A stretch of DNA of 64,000 nt from Owenia fusiformis (taxonomy: Eukaryota > Annelida > Polychaeta > Sabellida > Oweniidae): assembly GCA_903813345.2 (NCBI GenBank), contig CAIIXF020000007.1, positions 31,609,564 to 31,673,563 on the forward strand. Reading direction: 5' to 3'. How positions within the stretch are numbered: position 1 is the first letter of the stretch; each line of letters begins with the position of its first letter. Of this stretch, positions 33,300 to 45,036 are shown in pieces. Under the pieces are notes generated by a model. The model saw only the letters and a program-made list of their open reading frames with translations, ran no database searches and was not told the origin of the DNA. The position numbers were made by a program, and so were the translations under genes.

Positions 33300-36200
33300 C
33301 ACTAATGCATCCTCAAAGCCTCTGAGCTCAGAATGACGATCTCAATGAATCATTGATCAAGAATACCTTTTTAATATCGGCGTCAACGCTTTATATTATT
33401 GGCAGACTATTCTTCTGAACTCCCTGGAGATAAGCGACATAAAAGCGGAATAGTGTTTTACAATTTGACTAATTAAATCGCAAGAGATTTACACCTAATC
33501 CAGCCTGGTATCAATAAAATAGATTCTGTCGAGCTCATTGTACTTCCTAGTTAGCTAATTTGTAGATTTTTTGTATTCTATATTAGTTCCATGCTATTAT
33601 ACATTTTCCAACTATTCAGACAGTTAATTATCAGAACATTTCTCGTTAGTTTTCCTTCTAAGGCCTCAGCGAATGTAGACTCGTATGTTGTTCTCGATTT
33701 TGTGGCGATAGCTCAGTTAACGATATACACACACGCTCACCTGAAAGTAAAATAAAACCACTGGTTATATCTACACCATGATGAATTTGTTTGTTTGTTC
33801 AAGACTTTGTCTAGAAATAAATGATTATTGGAACATTTGACTTACTACACCTGCCATACTTATCGGGTGACTATTTTGTTCTTACGTTTGATTTATTTAA
33901 GGAGAGGGCTCTTGTGTCGTGTCAGATAGCATCATTTACAATAGGATCAATAAAGTAAATACGTCAAAAGGTAATACAATACTCTTCTTGTAAGTATAAT
34001 GTAGCCGATCCTATTTGTTAACATATGTTACGATACCCCTTTAATTGGAATCCAAAAGACCAAACTAAAGTTCTAACCAGAACAAATTCATCAACTTCGA
34101 TTAGTTTTCTGCCAATAACAGGATTAATTTGATATTTCTGCTGTTGGTGAAATTGATATCAAAATACTGATCAATCAGTTGGATTCGACATGATTTGCAT
34201 CTAAATGTTTGTTATCCTTAGGAAAATGTATTCTGATTTCGTCAATGTAAATTTAAATTGATTTCAGCTTATAGTTTCCCTAGCTGTGACACTGGCATTG
34301 CGTCATGACTGCAAATTATTATGTGGCTTGAGAAAAAACTTTCGTTTTACTTCTTGTATAAATAATCAATCTCCTTAAAAATGACACCTGAACGATTTGC
34401 AATTCATAAATTAGTTAAAGTCACAGCATTTCCCTTTTAATTAATGGATATCTATACCTGAACTATGATCCATGAATTATTCAATATAAGCAAAGCCATC
34501 AAACCTCGTTGTGCCATCATTGGATATGCTTCGTTGAATACTCGAAAGATGTGAAGAAGGTTTTGATATAGTGTTTTATTTACAAAAATACTCTATCATA
34601 AGCACTATGTCTACTGTACCATAAACTAATCTACATTACAAACATTCAATCCGATACCCCACGTCTTCAGTCAATATACTTCTTGAATCCAATTAATCAA
34701 AACATCTCTAATCCTACAATGGAATCTATTCAGTCTGTAGTTGATACGTTGTTTCGAAAAGTGCGTTAGTAGTAGCCTAATATGCAAAGTTAATACCACA
34801 CACTTTTCCTAATCAGATAATTTAATCTTAGAGCGAAAGCTCTAAACTAATTAAAATGCAATCTAGCAACTTATGAGCTCTAAACGAATTGGTTTGCCGT
34901 AATAACCTGTTATACGGCTCTGAACGAAACTGTTGACATGGCAGCAGTTTAACGGGAGGGCTAATAGGCCAATACAAGCTGTCTCAGCATTCTTCTTCCT
35001 GCTGAATCACAAATCAGCCACAGTCATGCACCAATTACTCAAATACTGATTTTCCGAATAACTCAATTTCCTACACTCACTGTGCAATTTGGACTGATCT
35101 TTGAAATGCATTTTATATAAAATGATATGGATAGATCGTATTCTCAAGTGCTCAAGTAGACCATCGGGCCCAAATGGTCATGACGATCAATCAAGCGTTA
35201 ATTCGTAACTAATATTTGATTAGATTATTATATAACTCAAAAATATCACCGTGAATAGCAGTAATGGCATCTTTCATCAGCACAAATATAGATATATTTT
35301 CGTATGGACTGTTGACACGATATAGCTGTCAAACAGGACAAAGCTAGCGATGTCTTTCGGATAAAAATATATCCTAGGGAGGTTTGATTTATTGATGTAA
35401 GAGTTTTATTTTTCTTTATCTGCCGTATTGAACATTATTTGCAGTCTTGTCACGTATTTTATCATCATAAATGATAATATAACATATCGATATCACTCTC
35501 AGTGCTTATCTTAATGGACGCTAGAGCTTCGTTCAAGGATATTTATGATAAAGGACCCAAATATCTTTGATCTACATCCCCTTTTCATGCTTGATCTGTC
35601 AGAACAACGAAGTTATCAGTTTCAGAAGCAGGACCCAATTCCCCATTAGACTTATTACACCGAATGTAAATGTAATTATGGTCAGATATAACTTATTGTT
35701 TCATGTATTCACGTAATTCTAACTCATTTCCTTATTAGTTCATTATGGAAACTAGGCCAGGTCACCCCATATAAAAGGGGCACATTATCCGTCCGAGTTA
35801 TCCGTTTTAAGGACAATTACTTTTACGCAGGTTGTTATCACAGCAGATACGGTGTCCTTAGAGGACATTTAAATGGCACCAATCATATATTTAATACCTA
35901 ACTTGATATCATATCTTACTATATGTTAGTAATGCTTCCTGTTAAAACAGCTCGACTTTGTCTAAATGTTTTAATCATATATATAATTGGGGATACTTTT
36001 TTAACTAAATGCATACATCATCTTCAATGAAAGAATATCAAGCTAGAAATTCAAGAATGATCCATTTGAGATTAGTGTGATCGCAATAACAATCTATTCT
36101 GTAGTGTAACTACATGTAGCTGGCGAGAATCAAGGTAGGTCAATGGTATTTCAGGACAGAAACTGCCCTTTGACTCATAATGATCGATTAACGATAGAGA

Positions 36201-36303
36201 CACGAACCTTATAGAAAAGAACTAGGTATTAACTTATTTCTCAATTAATATTGTCTCAATGACTATTGCACAGGATGTAATATCAAATTCGCACAAATAC
36301 AAG
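33300..36303. other. Upstream region of the receptor gene, no gene recognised
   Basis: About 3 kb AT-rich DNA. A TATA-like TATAAAAGGGG lies at about 35771 on the + strand, with no ORF following it that I can support. No repeats of note apart from scattered AT-rich runs. Confidence 0.4.
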
Positions 36304-36960
36304 GAGAATATTGAACAAATATTTCACTCTATTTTCGGTGAATACCTGAACATCTTTCACAAGTGATATTCCACGAAGCCCGAAGGGCAAGTGGAATATC
36401 ACCTTGAGGGTGCTACAGGTATTCACCGAAAATAGAGTGAAATATTTGTTTTATTATATCACTGTCTAGCTAAACACCCCTAATATTATTAAGTATTGTC
36501 TGCATGTACACTCTCTAATAACATCAACTTTTCGTCTTCAGATATTTTTACGAATCTACTCGGTTCGTCTGCCATTTTGACTTACACTGAACTAAATTAT
36601 TTACACTGAACGAAAACAAATTCTTTGAAAATTCCCGGGAGCGTGGGATATTGAACAAATATTTCACTCTATTGAGGTGAATACCTGTACATCTTTCACA
36701 AGTGATATTCCACGAAGCCCGAAGGGCAAGTGGAATATCACCTTGTGAAAGTGCTACAGGTATTCACCGAAAATAGAGTGAAATATTTGTTTTATTATAT
36801 CACCGTCTCGCTAAACATCCCTAATATTATTAAGTCATTAAGTCTTCAGATATTTTTACGAATCTACTCGGTTCGTCTGCCATTTTGACTTACGCTGAAC
36901 TTAATTATTTACACTGAACGAAAACAAATTCTTTGAAAATTCCCGGGAGCGTGGGATATC
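36304..36960. repeat. Two direct copies of a ~340-bp unit, each headed by a 138-bp hairpin
   Basis: The hairpins 36314-36450 and 36654-36791 each read AACAAATATTTCACTCTATT to the exact complement, around the core GAAGCCCGAAGGGC. Each is followed by a shared tail containing GAATCTACTCGGTTCGTCTG and AAAATTCCCGGGAGCGTGGG. The copies differ by small indels, for example a 7-bp gap in the second left arm. Confidence 0.85.
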
Positions 36961-37205
36961 GCTAGATATCTCACGGTTGTCTTATCTGATTAGCATTGCC
37001 ATTGAATATCGCCAGATATCCCACGACATGTGACCCGGTTTTGACCAATCATACTATCGCTAGCTAGATAGTGATATAATAACGCTAGATATCTCACGGT
37101 TGTCTTATCTGATTAGCATTGCTATTGAATATCGCCAGATATCCCACGACACGTGACCCGGTTTTGACCAATCATACTGTCGCTAGCTAGATAGTGATAT
37201 AATAA
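36960..37205 (+). repeat. Two tandem 123-bp units
   Basis: CGCTAGATATCTCACGGTTG begins at 36960 and 37083. Only a few bases differ between the units (ACATGTGACC vs ACACGTGACC). The unit end TAGCTAGATAGTGATATAAT is the complement of sequence just after the first hairpin at about 36452-36475, so the whole 36.3-37.2 kb block is also inverted about itself. Confidence 0.85.
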
Positions 37206-37567
37206 AACGACATATTCAATGCTGTCGTGGATATCGGTCAAGGTCACTAGAATATCAGACATTCTCCTTGCAGTTCATTCGTGCGAACTTTACCGGAGAA
37301 ATTAACACTGAACAAACTGCTTGGGTATTGAAAATATCGGGTTGGAAACCTGGAAGCCAATACTGGCCAAACTGCCCTAATGCGTCACTTCCGCTGAAAA
37401 ATGAATGTAGTCCCAACACAATTGTGATCATGACGCAGTAAGCTAGTATGTAGGTACAGTTGTCATTTCTTCTGAAAATGCGTTTATTTGGGTTATCTGA
37501 AGGAAAATTTCGAGTCAAATGGCGTATAAATGTTGCCTTCATTTTTGTGAATTTCAATTTCTGTCGG

Positions 37568-37570
<3 letters not shown>

Positions 37571-37604
<34 letters not shown>

Positions 37605-37612
37605 GGGGGGGT
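37571..37612 (+). repeat. (GA)n followed by a G homopolymer
   Basis: About twelve AG dinucleotides run straight into about 19 G residues. Frames across it (37255-37620 minus, 37460-37720 plus) are low-complexity artefacts. Confidence 0.9.
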
Positions 37613-37619
37613 AGTGTCA

Positions 37620-38274
37620 CAATTGACCAATTATTTCAAAAAGTAGATGTTTGGCCCCTATTGAGTTTAGTGTCAAAATGTAGCTTAGACATAGCTTTAG
37701 AACCTCAGATAGGCCAGTGAGGCCACATAAATCCATAACACTAGATAAAAAGTCAGGCGTTTGCCCTTTTGCCCATTGACTAGTATGGTGACGTGAATTA
37801 GGGCAGTTTTGCCACACATCCTTTGTCAGTGCATGCGCAATGCATGGTCATGACGTTCGCCTATCAATGGGATGTCAATTGTCAATGGCTGAGAAATGCA
37901 TGATATGCCATTGTTTATCAAGTTGATGGGTCTTCATGATTATTGTTCCTCTGTTCTGTGTTCGATTACAGCTTAGGATGCAGTACGTAAATTGCATTCC
38001 ATGTAGACATATTGGCTTTGTATATGTTTTCACTTTGCATTTTGAATTGACGCTCATGGGTGGTGATACTCGGGGGGGGGGGGTGCTTATAGGGAGACGG
38101 GGATAGAACCCAGTTATTCCGATCTCCTCAAAACGGCGACTGGTATGAAGGAAAACAATAGTTTTTGTATCGATCTTACGTGATCATTAGGTCTGCACCC
38201 ACATGATTACCTTCAGTTATGTATAAGCTTTGTCTCATATTGCAAGATTAGATGAAGCCATAAATACAGTAAAG
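37620..38274. other. Intergenic stretch before the retroelement block
   Basis: No gene recognised. A G13 run lies near 38073. Confidence 0.4.
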
Positions 38275-38474
38275 AATTAAAATTCAACACGTTTGAAATT
38301 AGAGTTGAATTATTTTATTTCCGGTTGATATAACGTCGTAACGTTAGTGAAATCGAACGCGATTTCAACTGATTGGATAACATGAGGAGATCATGAGTAG
38401 GTTATGTGAGTAGATGCACGATGGGATCGTGTTATTCTGCGAGCAGCAACCGAAGCGTTTATACACAGTTTTAG
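38275..38474 (+). repeat. Repeat Y, left copy (200 bp)
   Basis: Identical but for one base (G/A at 38291) to 52668-52867, 14.4 kb away. Same orientation. It marks the left edge of the retroelement block. Begins AATTAAAATTCAACAC and ends ATACACAGTTTTAG. Confidence 0.93.
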
Positions 38475-39687
38475 CTAGATGCGACTCTTATGGGTGCATT
38501 CGGTTTTTATCATTTAGCCCTTGTTATATGCATATATTGATACCTATACACGATGAACAGAGGATGCATATATTGCAATACCGTCAATGTGTTTCTACAT
38601 TGGGATTGATACTCGTCTTACATGCAGTAAGAAAACCAGCGATTTGGCAAGGGTAAGAAGTAGTTTACAATTTCGTAAGGTGTTCCTTAGATAGAAAAGA
38701 TTGTTGATTGGTTAGAGTAATCGACCACGTATCAAAATGCTCTGCATAAACGATTGAAACGATATTATACATGTAAACCCGAAAAGTGACCATGTAATCG
38801 TTTGAGTTTCAGTAACATCGAACGATGCGACGTTATCCGAGAGGTGCGCTGGTTCATAAGAAGTCAACGCTAAGGACCAATGTTTGGATTGCGGGAACGC
38901 TAAACAAAGAGGGTTCAGCTATCGCAATGAATAAGATAAGTAATTGTTATACAGATTTGCTTGGCATATCAAATATCCTTTTTATTAATGTAAGGATAGA
39001 GGGTTTGTAAGTTTTGCTAAAAAAACCAAAAAAAAAAAACAACATTTAGATTGGTCACAGGTGCAAGAGCACTAAACAGTAAAGATTGCAAGATCTATCG
39101 TTCAGTCATGGGCAAGACGTCACACTGCTACAGACGTTGGATGTTTGTAACTTGACTGTCAAAATATTCATGTATAAAGGTGCGCATGCGTGAAGTTGGA
39201 AAACTTTTACTTTTTGCTCTACAATTTTGTGAAATATCTATAATATACCTGTACTAGGACTCAATGGATATATCACACATTAAATCGGAAACTGTCGAGA
39301 TCATGATGGATAGTCGATATGATATGTAGAACAACAGGAAAGACGGTAATTTGATTTTTCACTCAATAATCTCAGCTTTTCTGGACGCCATTGTATATAC
39401 TGTATATGGTCTGTGTAATGGACTAATTCGTATAGAGATACACGGGTCATGCCGAAATATTCGTCTGGGCCAGTGGAATAGACTTATTATGCTACTTGTC
39501 CTCGCTGAATTCGAACAGTTCATACCATGGCCAACAATTTGAAAGCTGCACAAGCGCCATCTTTCTTTGGATGTGATTACTGACGCTATTGATATGATTT
39601 ATACATCTGATGAACTACGGCGACATCTTTACTAATACTGCGATTATTGTCCTTTATTGCTGACAATATTCTTTGAATTACGGTGAC

Positions 39688-41394
39688 ATGGAGTCAGATT
39701 CTGATGAAAGTTATGCCGAGCCTATTGCAACACAAACTGAAAATCAAATCTTTGAGTTTGTAAAAGATTTGTGTGGAAATGATAATGAAGAGGACTTCAA
39801 AGCCAAACTATTGGAACAGCAATCAGTCGAAGGCTTAAATGGAATTAGAGATTCGTTCTACGACATTGCACGTATTAATAGACCAAATGACATACCACCT
39901 GGCGTCCTGATTACAAGACAACCACCTCGCAGAGGAAGCGTCAATAAAAACAATGCAAACTCTCTTGGAAATAAATTAGCTTGGGACATATATACGCTAT
40001 ACCATTTTATATCAGGGGCTCCCAATATACCAGAAATGAAATCAATATTAAATGCCACAAAACGACAACACGACAAAACTAAACAGGGAGACATACGTGA
40101 ACCTCCTCAACAAAGAACAAGTGCTACAAATTCAACTGACGGGCTAAATGATACATCAATACCATTACGTAACGATGTTTCTGAAAACGTTCTCGTTCAT
40201 ATCATCACGATGAAAGAGATGATTGTTAACGTAAATCAGAAGTTGGAATCTCTAGATAAATCCTATCTTTCACTGAAGACACAAAATGATACACTGAGAA
40301 GAGAAAATGACAAACTGAAAGAGAAACACGAATCTCTAACTGACGTTAACCTGAAACTTCGGTCAGAGTTAAAACTGAACAAGCAGGAACTTCAAGACAA
40401 TGATAGCTTCTACAGAAAGCAAAATGCTGCATTGAAGACCGTGGTCGACAAATTATCTAACAAGATGGATAGTATTGATGGAAAACTTTTCAATCTAAAT
40501 AGTCAGGTCACAAAGGTAATTAAAGCTGAAGCGTATTCTGATATAGTGAAGCACAGTATTGATAAAGAAGCTGATAAAACCATGAGTGATCATTTACTTC
40601 AGGAAATGAATCCTGATGCAAACGGACGAGAGCGAAAAACACACTCTCTCTCAACAGATAATCAAGTGAACATTGATACTACAAGTGTTGCTCGACATCG
40701 ATCCCGTGCATCATCAGCTCCAACGCCTCCATTTCAGAATAATCCGAATCCCTGCGAACAGGATATGTCTAATCGAAATCCAAGCTTACCTGTTAAACGA
40801 CCAGACGAAACAGCTTCTAGGTTTCACTTTAAATCCATCAATAAGGATTTATCGACGCAGGGATCATGTCACGACCACACAGCTGCTGTTACTGGTCCAA
40901 CTAAACCGAATGATCACCAACAGGAGCCTGTTAAATATACCAGTCCTACACAGCGTCGCATCTCCACAGTAGTTTCACAAAGGATTGATCAACAAGATAA
41001 GCTGCAAGGTTATGATGAGTCGATTGGAGATTGGCCTGATAGGGATCATGGCTTAGAGGGCTTTGATATTGCGAGCAGACCCAGGATTAAGCGTGTAGTC
41101 TTAGCCCGTGTTAAGAAATCTCCTTATCAGACCTTTAAACAGGTCAGAGAAAACATTGTAGCATATGCTGCAGAACGAAATGTGACTGTAACATTTGTGA
41201 GAGGACTTAAGACACACAGCAATGATAGGGGTGAGTGGTATACCCTTAGAGTAAATGTACTCGCTAAGCATTGCTCACGTGTTATGGAACCAGAATTTTG
41301 GCCAAGTAACATTACATGTAGGCCATGGGTCTCTGAATCTCAACGATCTCAACATGAACCAGAAGATGACAAGTTTCCTCATATTGACTATTGA
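39688..41394 (+). CDS. LINE ORF1 protein (coiled coil plus C-terminal nucleic-acid-binding-type domain)
   Basis: 568 residues from the first ATG (MESDSDESYAEP); an in-frame TTG lies 15 bp upstream. An acidic N-terminus precedes a basic segment near residue 75-90. A heptad-rich coiled coil spans about residues 165-290 (ESLDKSYLSLKTQNDTLRR region). A Ser/Pro-rich linker follows, then a C-terminal domain of about 85 residues from KRVVLARVKKSPYQTF to FWPSNITCRPW. The closing FWPxxIxxRxW pattern is familiar from invertebrate LINE ORF1 proteins. Expected role: RNA binding and multimerisation in the retrotransposition particle. No CCHC knuckles are present. Confidence 0.75.
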   Translation: MESDSDESYAEPIATQTENQIFEFVKDLCGNDNEEDFKAKLLEQQSVEGLNGIRDSFYDIARINRPNDIPPGVLITRQPPRRGSVNKNNANSLGNKLAWDIYTLYHFISGAPNIPEMKSILNATKRQHDKTKQGDIREPPQQRTSATNSTDGLNDTSIPLRNDVSENVLVHIITMKEMIVNVNQKLESLDKSYLSLKTQNDTLRRENDKLKEKHESLTDVNLKLRSELKLNKQELQDNDSFYRKQNAALKTVVDKLSNKMDSIDGKLFNLNSQVTKVIKAEAYSDIVKHSIDKEADKTMSDHLLQEMNPDANGRERKTHSLSTDNQVNIDTTSVARHRSRASSAPTPPFQNNPNPCEQDMSNRNPSLPVKRPDETASRFHFKSINKDLSTQGSCHDHTAAVTGPTKPNDHQQEPVKYTSPTQRRISTVVSQRIDQQDKLQGYDESIGDWPDRDHGLEGFDIASRPRIKRVVLARVKKSPYQTFKQVRENIVAYAAERNVTVTFVRGLKTHSNDRGEWYTLRVNVLAKHCSRVMEPEFWPSNITCRPWVSESQRSQHEPEDDKFPHIDY

Positions 41395-41443
41395 ACTTTA
41401 TGTTATAATTGTTGCATTTTTGCTGTGTGATTTTAATACACGA

Positions 41444-44400
41444 ATGTATAAGTCAACATCTCTAGTGTTTACCAATTGGAATGTACAGGGTGTCATGTAT
41501 GGCACACCATACTTATGCAAGATGCTCAATAAAACCGATATATGTGTTTTATCTGAACACTGGTTATATTATGACAATTTAAGTTATTTGAATACTATTG
41601 ATTCGAATTTTAATTACAATGCTGTTGTTGATAAACATCTTATTCTCGATGATCCAAAACGTAAAAGAGGTCAAGGCGGAGTCGCAATTTTGTATAGAAA
41701 ATCCTTAAAAGTTAGGAACCTTGAGACAAACAACGATCGCATATGTGCTGTTGAAATAAACGTCAACCATGACACTAAACTTTTTGTTATAGGTGTATAT
41801 ATGCCAAGTACAAATTCACCTATTAATGAATATACTGATTATTTGTCTGATTTAAAAGATTTACATGATGAATACGAAAGTAAAGGTCAAGTCATGGTTA
41901 TGGGTGATTTCAATGGCCAGTGCTCAATGAACGTTGGTAACAAATGCAGAATCACAACTCCAACTGACCGTGGTAAACATGTTGAACGATTTTTACAAGA
42001 ATGTCAACTTAAAGCTGTGAATTGTGATACAATCACGCAGGGACCACTTTATACATACGAAAGTTCTGATGGTAAAAACAAAACCTGCATTGATTATATA
42101 ATGGTTCCACAAACACAATTTGATCTTGTAAAATCATGCACTGTCATCAACGATCATGAGTTAATACTATCTAACCACCATCCAATAAGGATGACGTTTA
42201 ATGTGGATACATTTAAAGATTTGGATTGGTTAAATGGACCAGAATTATTAAAGTGGAATAAGGCTACTTCTGGTGACATTGAATCATATAAAGCCAAAGT
42301 TAAGTCAAAAATCAAATTAACGAAATTTGAACAAGTGAATAATGTTAAAGATTTAGAGAGCAAGTCTAATGAGCTGATGGAAAGCTTAATACAATGTGCC
42401 AGGGAAACAATTCCTACTGGCAAGTTTCATAGTTTTCTGAATCCATTCTGGAAGTACGGTGATGTGAAAACACTACACAAAGCAATGAAATCAGCTCGAA
42501 TAGACTGGATTTTAAATGCTAATAAGGTGAAGTCAAATACATGTCCATATTATATGAAATATAAAGAACGAAAGCGTAATTTTCAAAGGGAACTTCGTAG
42601 AGCGAAATTCTCATACGAACGGGAACAAAATGCTCAACTCGAAAACGCTGCAGATGTCGACATTGGGTATTTTTATAAAGTAGTAAGAAATTCAAGGCTA
42701 TTAAAAGATAATAATAGACATGAAATTGAACATAATGGTCAAATCCTGAGAAATCCAATTGACATATGCAGCGCTTGGGCTGATCACTTTGAGGAACTTG
42801 GAACACCCTGTAGTTATGATCACTTTGATGATGCATTCAAGAATGAAATTGAACAGGAAATGTTACGTAACTTGAAAGATACGTTTGAACATGAAAATGT
42901 ATTTCTGAAAGAAAACATAACGCATAGTGAAATAAAGACAATTGTGAATTCATGTCCAAATAACAAAGCCTCTGGTCATGATGGCGTGACATATGAACAT
43001 GTAAAATATGGAGGGGAAATTGTTTTTAAGATTATTTCTGAATTGTTAAATGCTATTATAAGAATTGAAAAGGTTCCAGATTCTCATAAACTGGCCATAA
43101 TGCTATCACTCTATAAGGGTAAAGGTAAGCCACAGTTGAAGAAAACCAGTTATAGAGGTCTGTCTTTAACACCAATAATAAATAAGCTATGGGACAAAAC
43201 AGTGTTAAAACGGACCAAATCCTGGTTTGCATCGCGACACATACCAAACAAATTACAGTTTGCTTACTCAGAAGGGAGTGGTAGCCAGATGGCTACATTT
43301 GTTTTAAAAGAATCTGTCACTCATTATACTGAAAGAGGCTCTAAAGTGTATGCAGCGTTTCTTGATAATAAAATGGCATTTGATCTTGTCTACAGGGTGG
43401 GGCTTTTTGTCAAGCTCTATCGGGCCGGTATATGTGGAAAATTATGGCGTTTGATCGTCGATAGCTATAGTAACACAAAAGCAAAGGTTATGTATGGTAA
43501 AACGACATCTCGGGAGTTCTCTGTACACCAAGGAGTAGGACAAGGTCGTGTTTGTTCTGCTTTTTGGTTTCTAGTTTACATAAACGACTTGATAGATGAG
43601 ATACATGCAATGAATTGTGGTTTAAGTATTAATGATGCAAAAATCCCTGTAATTCTAGTTGCCGATGATACTACCATTTTGTCACCCACTGTAGATGGCT
43701 TACAGAGCCTACTTAATGTTGTCTTTGATTTTAGCCAAAAGTGGCGTCTTGTGTATCATGCTGGGTCTAGCAACAAAAGTTCAGTTATTGTTTTTAATAG
43801 TAAAAACAATGTGCCCGAAATGCTACAAAACACATTTAAATTAGGTCAAGAAGCAATACCCGTTGTCAATCAAGTGACTTATGTTGGAAATACGTTGAAC
43901 ACAAAGCTTACGCCAAATGATGCTGTCCATATATCTTGTGTTAAGACAAAACAAATCTTCAACTCATTGTGTGGAATTGGTATACGACATGGTGGTTTGA
44001 ATCCTATTTGTTCTGTCAACATATGGAATAAAGTAATACTTCCTTCAGCATTCTATGGGTGTGAGCTTTGGGGTAATATCATCAAATCTCAAAAGCTAGA
44101 AATTGAGAGAGTCCAGAGATATTTTGCCAAGCGTGCTCAGGGCCTTCCATGGAAAACACCATCAGTTGCAGCTATCGGGGCGCTTGGCCTAATAACAATG
44201 GAACAATATATTGAAAAAACAAAGCTCTTATTTTTAAACAGACTGATTAATTCATCTGAAAAATCTGTGCAGAGACATATATTTATATCAAGAATTAGCA
44301 GTTATATTGTGAGGATGTCATGTTCAAGGAAATCTGATGGTTTCATTCCAGATATTCAAAACATTTTGAGTAAATACCCGTATTTATTGGAAGACTTTGA

Positions 44401-44920
44401 AAGGTTCATCAGTCATGGTCAAAAAGTACCCAAAGATATGTGGAAATTTAGAATTAAATGTAACATCCAAGAGTCGGCAAATCAGTTGTATCAAAGTCAG
44501 GTTCACGAAGATGTTCGGCTCAAAAGATTTGCAAATATCCACACACAATTAGAACCAAGTATACATTATCTGCTAGGAAAACAATACCCAGGTTTATTGT
44601 GGCCTTTGGCAAGTCTTCTTCAACTTGCACTAATTGAAGATCACCCAGTCACTGTTAAATGTACATTATGTCAGGGTGAATACAGAGATGTCACAAAACA
44701 TGCCCTTTTGGAATGTTCAGGTCTAATGATTGAACGAGATCGTCTTTTTGAAAATATTACGAATGCATTAGACGTGAGCTCATCTTGTCAATTATTAAAT
44801 GGCGATGAAGAAGTTTTAGTTGAAACTCTCCTAGGTTCAAATACTGACATTCAGTTAAATGAAAATGTATGTGAACAAATAATCATCTTGGTGGCAAAGT
44901 ATGCATGCGGTAAAACATAG
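41444..44920 (+). CDS. LINE ORF2: APE endonuclease and reverse transcriptase
   Basis: 1158 residues from ATG 41444 (MYKSTSLVFTNWNVQG). The same frame is open to an ATG at 41255 inside ORF1, but the downstream start follows the ORF1 stop and directly precedes the endonuclease. APE motifs: TNWNVQG, SEHWL, GVYMPS, GDFNG, CIDYIMV, SNHHPI. RT motifs: FLDNKMAFD (A, catalytic Asp kept), HQGVGQGRVCSAF (B), LVADDTTIL (C, both Asp kept). A C-terminal CCHC motif CTLCQGEYRDVTKHALLEC follows. Motif A has Asn-Lys-Met where Ser/Thr-Lys is usual and motif B has GVGQG for GVxQG. The frame is uninterrupted, so activity is plausible. Confidence 0.88.
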   Translation: MYKSTSLVFTNWNVQGVMYGTPYLCKMLNKTDICVLSEHWLYYDNLSYLNTIDSNFNYNAVVDKHLILDDPKRKRGQGGVAILYRKSLKVRNLETNNDRICAVEINVNHDTKLFVIGVYMPSTNSPINEYTDYLSDLKDLHDEYESKGQVMVMGDFNGQCSMNVGNKCRITTPTDRGKHVERFLQECQLKAVNCDTITQGPLYTYESSDGKNKTCIDYIMVPQTQFDLVKSCTVINDHELILSNHHPIRMTFNVDTFKDLDWLNGPELLKWNKATSGDIESYKAKVKSKIKLTKFEQVNNVKDLESKSNELMESLIQCARETIPTGKFHSFLNPFWKYGDVKTLHKAMKSARIDWILNANKVKSNTCPYYMKYKERKRNFQRELRRAKFSYEREQNAQLENAADVDIGYFYKVVRNSRLLKDNNRHEIEHNGQILRNPIDICSAWADHFEELGTPCSYDHFDDAFKNEIEQEMLRNLKDTFEHENVFLKENITHSEIKTIVNSCPNNKASGHDGVTYEHVKYGGEIVFKIISELLNAIIRIEKVPDSHKLAIMLSLYKGKGKPQLKKTSYRGLSLTPIINKLWDKTVLKRTKSWFASRHIPNKLQFAYSEGSGSQMATFVLKESVTHYTERGSKVYAAFLDNKMAFDLVYRVGLFVKLYRAGICGKLWRLIVDSYSNTKAKVMYGKTTSREFSVHQGVGQGRVCSAFWFLVYINDLIDEIHAMNCGLSINDAKIPVILVADDTTILSPTVDGLQSLLNVVFDFSQKWRLVYHAGSSNKSSVIVFNSKNNVPEMLQNTFKLGQEAIPVVNQVTYVGNTLNTKLTPNDAVHISCVKTKQIFNSLCGIGIRHGGLNPICSVNIWNKVILPSAFYGCELWGNIIKSQKLEIERVQRYFAKRAQGLPWKTPSVAAIGALGLITMEQYIEKTKLLFLNRLINSSEKSVQRHIFISRISSYIVRMSCSRKSDGFIPDIQNILSKYPYLLEDFERFISHGQKVPKDMWKFRIKCNIQESANQLYQSQVHEDVRLKRFANIHTQLEPSIHYLLGKQYPGLLWPLASLLQLALIEDHPVTVKCTLCQGEYRDVTKHALLECSGLMIERDRLFENITNALDVSSSCQLLNGDEEVLVETLLGSNTDIQLNENVCEQIIILVAKYACGKT

Positions 44921-45036
44921 TCAAATTACTAATGTAAATATTATATTTGTTTTGTAAATAGTTTTGTAAATAACTGCTTGTATAATTATTTCTAAAAAAG
45001 CTCTTCTTCGAGAAGGAAATAAAGATAAACAAACAA

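Larger units (their letters stand above)
38475..45036 (+). mobile_element. APE-type LINE with ORF1 and ORF2, apparently full length
   Basis: Contains a leader (from somewhere between 38475 and 39687; the true 5' end is not fixed), ORF1 (39688-41394), ORF2 (41444-44920) and a 116-bp 3' UTR ending AAATAAAGATAAACAAACAAACAA. A small hairpin GCTCTTCTTCGAGAAG precedes the tail. Both ORFs are open, so the copy is young. The clade is CR1/jockey-like by domain order, inferred. No convincing target duplication was found by eye. Confidence 0.8.

Noticed and set aside
35765-35785. TATAAAAGGGG as a promoter of a plus-strand gene
   Set aside because: No supportable exon or ORF follows it, and AT-rich DNA gives such words by chance.
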